Part shown: positions 14,629 through 14,708 of the stretch, piece by piece
Position numbering within the stretch: the stretch's first letter is position 1
Layout of the letters: each line of letters starts with the position of its first letter
Source of the DNA: Lachnospira sp. UBA5912
GTDB taxonomy: Bacteria > Bacillota > Clostridia > Lachnospirales > Lachnospiraceae
Reading direction: 5' to 3'
DNA length: 14,708 nt
Assembly (NCBI GenBank): GCA_002435585.1
Contig: DJDY01000011.1
Coordinates: 15,625 to 30,332, forward strand
The notes under the pieces: model-generated
What the model saw: the letters and a program-made list of their open reading frames with translations, nothing else
What the model was told of the DNA's origin: nothing
Databases searched by the model: none
Translations under genes and position numbers: made by a program

Positions 14629-14708
14629 TGCAGAATTAAACATATAAACATTTAAGCACATAAGTATCTAAATACATGAAACTCAATTGACACGAATGCT
14701 TTATATAT

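Noticed and set aside
14687..14692. TTGACA on the plus strand, a perfect -35 box.
   Set aside because: The matching -10 would fall beyond the window end, so it cannot be judged.

Overview
The window looks like chromosome from an AT-rich Bacillota, most likely the Lachnospiraceae (gut Clostridia; Lachnospira/Eubacterium eligens-like is a guess). The reasons are heavy use of ATA and AGA codons, strong GGAGG-type ribosome binding sites, a lipoprotein nuclease and two small proteins of types I associate with this family, and tandem membrane HD-GYP proteins. No rRNA, tRNA, CRISPR array, transposase or integrase was seen.

Left part (1-6909), ordinary housekeeping and signalling genes. A minus-strand pair comes first: a secreted lipoprotein DNA/RNA non-specific endonuclease, cut by the window edge, preceded by a 135-residue conserved hypothetical protein. 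On the plus strand follows a guanine deaminase-type nucleoside deaminase, convergent with minus-strand endonuclease IV (nfo) across a shared inverted repeat. Upstream of nfo on the same strand lie two tandem six-helix membrane HD-GYP proteins. The first transcribed (4021-5238) has all signature residues; the second (2766-3929) has lost several metal ligands. A 342-bp divergent region with recognisable promoters separates them from a 97-residue hypothetical gene (+) and an SDR oxidoreductase (+) resembling UxuB/YjmF-type mannonate (fructuronate) oxidoreductases.

Right part (7000-14708), the unusual region. A paired hairpin/terminator block (7010-7100) closes a five-gene minus-strand operon running from 14450 to 7149. 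Its order is: WYL-domain transcription regulator; a 957-residue two-helix membrane protein with a very long 11-residue-repeat (hendecad) coiled coil and a C-terminal YwqK/MORN-like segment; a 134-residue TerB-like helical protein; a 312-residue amphipathic helical protein; and a 642-residue protein with a Tyr-rich linker, an HNH-type nuclease motif and a multi-helix membrane region. Gaps in the first four genes are only 13-34 bp. The last gap is 134 bp and carries three inverted repeats. The promoter region upstream of the regulator is packed with palindromes.

My reading is that these five genes form one regulated, membrane-associated system: regulator, long coiled-coil sensor or scaffold, TerB-like adaptor, membrane-binding helper and HNH effector. 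It would be a candidate phage-defence or envelope-stress module. The parts are seen in the sequence or follow from family knowledge; the joint function is inference. The operon, especially 11.6-13.4 kb, looks AT-richer than the genes to its left, which would fit an acquired accessory island.
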